Origin: Gracilimonas halophila
GTDB lineage: Bacteria; Bacteroidota; Rhodothermia; Balneolales; Balneolaceae
Direction of reading: 5' to 3'
NCBI RefSeq assembly: GCF_042684365.1
Contig: NZ_JBHULI010000024.1
Span: 620,001-684,000 of the forward strand
DNA: 64,000 bases
Position numbers and translations under genes: made by a program. A model generated the notes under the pieces. It was given only the letters and a program-made list of their open reading frames with translations. It was not told the origin of the DNA and did not search any database. Below are positions 60,101 through 64,000 of this stretch, piece after piece. The first letter of the stretch is position 1; each line of letters starts with the position of its first letter.

Positions 60101-62337
60101 AATACTTAGTCATCATACTACTGTTATTGGCAGGAGCGTTCTCTTCAGGGAATGCTTTTGCTGACAACAGATATTTATTGTCAGGTACCGTTCTGGATGC
60201 CGAGACCGGTGAACCTGTTTCATTTGCCTATGTTCATATTGAAGAACTGAACCGTACGGCTGTAGCTGATGCAGATGGGAAATATCAGTTAAAAAATATT
60301 CCCGCCGGTAATTTTACGCTTTCTATCCACCGGGTAGGTTACCGTACCCAAACCAAAGAAATTTCGATCAAAGAGGCGGATGAAGTCATAGATATTGAAC
60401 TCCGGCCTACCGTATTGGGCTCCCAATCAGTTGATGTTGTTGGTGCAGCTGAAAATCTCGAAGGTTCAAATTTAGAACATGCATCCAAGAAAGTATTCGG
60501 CTCTGACCTTCGCCAGAATCTGGGAAACACACTCTCTCAAACCCTCTCTAATCTTCCGGGATTTGACGAACGTAAAATGGGAAGTGCCCCAGGCCGACCT
60601 GTAATACGAGGTTTAGGAGGAGAACGGGTGCTCATACTTCAAGATGGAATTCGTTCCGGTGATGTTTCTTCCCAATCTTCTGATCATGCCGTAACCATCG
60701 ATCCCATATCTGCGCAGGAAATTGAGATCGCTCGTGGCCCACAGGCACTTGCCTATGGCGCAAATGCCATTGGCGGTGTTATCAATGTGGTTAGAAATCA
60801 GGTCGAAACAAGTGTACCTTCACGAACCACAGGTAATTTCACCTTAAACGGGGAGTCAGTAAATACCGGTGGATCTGCAGCTTTAGATGTCACCCTGCCT
60901 TATAAAGACGTTGCCCTTAGCCTAAACCTGAACGGTCGGCTCGCTGATGATACATCCACTCCCATCGGTACAACAAAGAATACTTATTATCGGTCTACAA
61001 ATAATGCTGCCGGGATAAGCTGGATACGTAATTGGGGATATATTGGTGGAGCTTTCAGCACTTATTTCAATAAATATGGAATCCCGCCGGATCCACAGGG
61101 TCATCCCGAAGGCGTGGATATTGAAATGGAAAAATTTCAGTATGATCTAAAATCTGAGATCCTTGTTAATGGAAAATTTCTAAAAGTTATTGAAGGTGAT
61201 CTTTCCATTAAGAATTATACCCATAAAGAAATTGAATCCGGTGGTGCTTTGGGAACTCAATTCGGACTTGTTACCACCAATGCTGATATCAAAGCCAAGC
61301 ATAATTCACTTGGATTCCTTGATAAGGGCTCCTTTGGGCTTTGGGGTGAAATTGAAGACTATGCCGTAATTGGAGCTGCGACTCCGGATGCCAACAGCTA
61401 TAAGTTCGGTGCATATCTCATTGAAGAAGCTGACTTTGGTCCACTTCATGTGGAAGGTGGACTTCGATTCGATTGGGTCCTTAACAGCCCCGACCGGGAG
61501 TTTAACTCTAACCTTATAGGTGAGGTTCGGGAACGTTCCTTTCCGGCATTATCCAGTTCAGCAGCAATTATCTATTCTTTAAGCAGTAAAGTGTCTTTAG
61601 GTACCAGCTTGCTTCACTCATTCCGTGCTCCATCTTTAGAGGAATTGTATTCTGAGGGCCCTCATCTTGCTTCCTACTCTTACGAGATTGGGAATCCTGA
61701 ACTTGACCCTGAACGTGGTTTAGCCAAGGAATTATTTGTTCGATATCAATCAGATCGAGCCAATGCAGAAGCAACTGTTTTCCATAATGGCTTCAGTAAT
61801 TACCTGTATGCACAAAACACAGGAAGGCCTAATATCCGGCGACCGGATCTCAATGACTATCAATTTGTAGGAGCTGAAGCTGTGTTATATGGGGGAGAAT
61901 TTTCAGGTGAATTTCAGGTGTTTAGCAATTTCGTTCTTAATACTTCTGTCAGCTACACCATAGCCGAACGTAAGGTACCCGAAAGTGAACAGCAAAATTC
62001 AGGATACGATAGTGATACCCGTCCTCTTCCTCAAATTCCCCCTGTGAAAGCAAAGGCTTCCTTCAAATACACTAAATCGGGATTTGAGCTGGGTACACGG
62101 GTGCGGATTGCCGGCGAGCAAACCCGAACCGGTGAATTTGAATCTCCCACCGATGGATATACTTTGCTTGATGCTTTCAGCCAATACCGTTTGGACGGAG
62201 GAAACCTGCTTCACACATTTTCACTGAACGTAAACAATGTGTTGAACACAGAATATTATAATCATCTTTCCAGAATTAAAGATCTCCGCCCCGAACCGGG
62301 AATTAATGTGAGTTTCTTGTATATAGTATATTTTTAG
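60097..62337 (+). CDS. TonB-dependent outer membrane receptor, ZnuD-like
   Basis: The 746-residue protein starts at a TTG overlapping the lipoprotein stop, followed directly by a signal peptide (MKYLVIILLLLAGAFSSGNA). A carboxypeptidase-regulatory-like domain (LSGTVLDAETGEPVSFAYVH) precedes the plug. Plug sequence GRPVIRGLGGERVLILQDGI, SGDVSSQSSDHAVTIDPISA and GANAIGGVINVVRNQ matches the zinc-receptor ZnuD family closely in layout. The beta-barrel ends INVSFLYIVYF with terminal Phe. Zinc as cargo is inferred from this similarity and the two His-rich genes before it. It is last in the operon. Confidence 0.9.
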   Translation: MKYLVIILLLLAGAFSSGNAFADNRYLLSGTVLDAETGEPVSFAYVHIEELNRTAVADADGKYQLKNIPAGNFTLSIHRVGYRTQTKEISIKEADEVIDIELRPTVLGSQSVDVVGAAENLEGSNLEHASKKVFGSDLRQNLGNTLSQTLSNLPGFDERKMGSAPGRPVIRGLGGERVLILQDGIRSGDVSSQSSDHAVTIDPISAQEIEIARGPQALAYGANAIGGVINVVRNQVETSVPSRTTGNFTLNGESVNTGGSAALDVTLPYKDVALSLNLNGRLADDTSTPIGTTKNTYYRSTNNAAGISWIRNWGYIGGAFSTYFNKYGIPPDPQGHPEGVDIEMEKFQYDLKSEILVNGKFLKVIEGDLSIKNYTHKEIESGGALGTQFGLVTTNADIKAKHNSLGFLDKGSFGLWGEIEDYAVIGAATPDANSYKFGAYLIEEADFGPLHVEGGLRFDWVLNSPDREFNSNLIGEVRERSFPALSSSAAIIYSLSSKVSLGTSLLHSFRAPSLEELYSEGPHLASYSYEIGNPELDPERGLAKELFVRYQSDRANAEATVFHNGFSNYLYAQNTGRPNIRRPDLNDYQFVGAEAVLYGGEFSGEFQVFSNFVLNTSVSYTIAERKVPESEQQNSGYDSDTRPLPQIPPVKAKASFKYTKSGFELGTRVRIAGEQTRTGEFESPTDGYTLLDAFSQYRLDGGNLLHTFSLNVNNVLNTEYYNHLSRIKDLRPEPGINVSFLYIVYF

Positions 62338-62355
62338 AAAGATCATTATCAAAAA

Positions 62356-62386
62356 AAAACCCCGGCATTATCAGTCCCGGGGTTTT
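62356..62386 (+). terminator. Rho-independent terminator of the ZnuD-like operon
   Basis: The 10-bp stem aaaaccccgg / ccggggtttt has an 11-nt loop and a short T-run, 18 bases after the receptor stop. No terminator is seen between the three genes. Confidence 0.9.
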
Positions 62387-62557
62387 AGATTTCAGCTTTA
62401 AGGAGTTAGAATAGACTAACTATTAGGGTAAAACATTAATCTCACCTATTAAGCTATCTTAAAGAGTAAGGGAATTGTAATTTGTTACACTTTTATTTTT
62501 GATTAATACAATTCAATCAATATTCTCAACCCGAACCTGTAATTAGTCCACTTATTT

Positions 62558-63016
62558 GTGACATACGTTAGTTATTTAGAAAGCCCCATTGGTTATCTTC
62601 GCATCCTTTCCAATGGTTCCGGGATCACGGAAATAAAATTTATGGATTTTGATGGCCCCGAAGATCCTGATGTTCATACTGAATCTGCCAAAACACAGCT
62701 CAGGGAATATTTTCAAGGAAACAGAACCGCTTTTCAGTTAGAACTTCTACCCGATGGCACCAAATTTGAGCAACAGGTTTGGAAACAACTGCTTGAAATC
62801 CCACAGGGATCAACCACTTCTTATGGAGCCATCGCTAAAAAGGTGGGTGATGAAAAAGCTTCTCAGGCTGTAGGTCGTACTAATGGCAAGAACCCGATCG
62901 CGATCGTGATCCCATGCCACCGTGTTGTAGGTTCGGATCAAAAACTAACCGGTTATGCCGGCGGTCTGGAACGCAAGGAGTGGCTCCTGAAACACGAAGG
63001 GGCTCTTCTGCTATAA
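62558..63016 (+). CDS. ogt: Methylated-DNA--protein-cysteine methyltransferase
   Basis: The 152-residue protein repairs O6-alkylguanine by transferring the alkyl group to C120 in the signature IPCHRVVG. The DNA-binding helix-turn-helix is at SYGAIAKKVGDEKASQAVGR, with the Arg finger in GRTNGKNP. Ada-type N-terminal domains are missing, so this is Ogt-like. It starts with GTG; no strong Shine-Dalgarno site is visible, and no in-frame ATG looked better. Confidence 0.95.
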   Translation: MTYVSYLESPIGYLRILSNGSGITEIKFMDFDGPEDPDVHTESAKTQLREYFQGNRTAFQLELLPDGTKFEQQVWKQLLEIPQGSTTSYGAIAKKVGDEKASQAVGRTNGKNPIAIVIPCHRVVGSDQKLTGYAGGLERKEWLLKHEGALLL

Positions 63017-63086
63017 CTAAATTTTACGATGTGAATGCTTTGATTGCAGTACATTCATGATCATACAGAAACTCAACAATCCTTCT

Positions 63087-64000
63087 ATGAAATTCATAAA
63101 GCTACTTTTAATTTTTCTTTTATCAGGTTCTTTTTCACTCCAAGCCCAAATGCCGGATGCCCCTCAGCGTACTGATGGAGATGGCCCGCATGAACGGCTT
63201 ATCATCCGGGGAGTACATCTGATTGACGGCACGGGCTCACCTGCCACCGGTCCGGCCGATATTGTAGTGGAAGGTAACCGTATTGCTTCCATCCGAACTG
63301 TTGGTTATCCGGGACTCCCGATCAATGAAAACCGCAGACCACAAGCTGATGAAAACACCAAAGTTTTGGATGCAGAAGGAATGTATCTCCTGCCCGGTTT
63401 TTTTGACATGCACGCACATACCGGAGGAGGCGCACAGGGAACAACTCCTGAATATGTATACAAACTCTGGCTGGCACATGGTATAACCTCGATAAGGGAG
63501 CCGGGTTCTTTTAACGGGATGGATTGGACACTGCGTCACAAAGAGCTAAGTGCAAATAATGAGATCACTGCCCCAAGAATATCTGCATGGATAGGATTTG
63601 GAATGGGTGCAGACGAAGAAATAACCACACCTGAACAAGCTCGAGAGTGGGTACAGATGATCCATGAGGAAGGTGCAGATGGTATTAAGTTTTTTGGTGC
63701 ACCGCCGGAGATCTACAAAGCTGCTATAGAAGAAGCAAACAAATTAGGATTGGGTACTATGACGCACCATGCCCAAACCCGTGTTGTTTATAATAATGCA
63801 CTTAAATCTGCCCGTTTGGGTGCAACCGCACTTACGCACTGGTACGGGCTCCCTGAATCTCTTTTCGAAGATCGTATCATTCAGGATTATCCCCTGGATT
63901 ATAATTACAACAACGAACAACATCGTTTTGAGGAAGCAGGAAAACTTTGGAAACAAGCGGCTGCGCCGGGTTCTGAAAAATGGAATGCGGTAATGGATGA
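63087..64000 (+). CDS. Secreted amidohydrolase (3' truncated by window edge)
   Basis: About 304 codons are visible, open to the end. The signal peptide is MKFIKLLLIFLLSGSFSLQA. The metal-dependent hydrolase core shows the HxH motif in PGFFDMHAHTGGG, GADGIKFFGAP (the metal-ligand Lys position), TMTHHAQT (third His region) and ATALTHWYG (fourth). This is the imidazolonepropionase/dipeptidase-like branch of exported amidohydrolases. The substrate is unknown. An in-frame ATG at 63057 exists, but it would put polar residues before the signal. Confidence 0.9.
   Translation, partial: MKFIKLLLIFLLSGSFSLQAQMPDAPQRTDGDGPHERLIIRGVHLIDGTGSPATGPADIVVEGNRIASIRTVGYPGLPINENRRPQADENTKVLDAEGMYLLPGFFDMHAHTGGGAQGTTPEYVYKLWLAHGITSIREPGSFNGMDWTLRHKELSANNEITAPRISAWIGFGMGADEEITTPEQAREWVQMIHEEGADGIKFFGAPPEIYKAAIEEANKLGLGTMTHHAQTRVVYNNALKSARLGATALTHWYGLPESLFEDRIIQDYPLDYNYNNEQHRFEEAGKLWKQAAAPGSEKWNAVMD

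Overview
This 64 kb window looks like ordinary chromosome from a marine Bacteroidota or Balneolota bacterium (Balneola/Gracilimonas-like; an inference from gene content, not a tested placement). Pointers are a SusC/SusD pair, a large VPS10/sortilin-type repeat protein, an alpha DNA polymerase fused to a proofreading exonuclease, many Bacteroidota-type lipoproteins, moderate GC and short intergenic gaps. I see no rRNA, tRNA, CRISPR array, prophage or insertion sequence.

0-9 kb: the 3' part of a SusC porin gene, its SusD lipoprotein, a secreted VPS10/BNR protein, an ankyrin protein and a PA0069-type radical SAM enzyme. 9-17 kb: housekeeping genes, mostly on the minus strand (amidohydrolase, Nudix, pyrG, glycerophosphodiesterase, rlmB, NamZ-type muramidase, ndk). 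17-24 kb: a class III nucleotidyl cyclase with an SRPBCC-like N-terminus and a zinc ribbon, mgsA, a YyaL-type thioredoxin-fold protein, and an ECF sigma / RskA-type anti-sigma pair in which both genes carry an in-frame stop. 24-35 kb: mnmA, a periplasmic DsrE protein, HNH nuclease, PiT-like permease, glutamate dehydrogenase with an RsbW-like kinase, and a complete RND efflux operon. 35-46 kb: trxA, dnaE, acyP, oxyR, and a DNA-repair pair (metallo-beta-lactamase exonuclease and ATP-dependent ligase). 45-58 kb: a second RND pump without an outer-membrane gene, GNAT, CbiX-like chelatase, EF-G-like GTPase, asparaginase, PolB-type exonuclease, DUF4168 lipoprotein and a flavin disulfide oxidoreductase. 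58-64 kb: two small membrane proteins, a histidine-rich/ZnuD-like outer-membrane uptake operon, ogt, and the 5' part of a secreted amidohydrolase.

The most unusual content is (1) the adjacent sigma and anti-sigma genes, each interrupted by one in-frame stop that could come from a single C-to-T change in a Gln codon, with otherwise intact frames; (2) a cluster of seven intergenic palindromic elements between 40 and 57 kb, four of which share one architecture (arms made of degenerate short word repeats) without sharing sequence; (3) a three-gene putative zinc-uptake operon containing two uncharacterised His-rich exported proteins; and (4) the multi-domain cyclase. Strong factor-independent terminators separate many transcription units and are listed individually.
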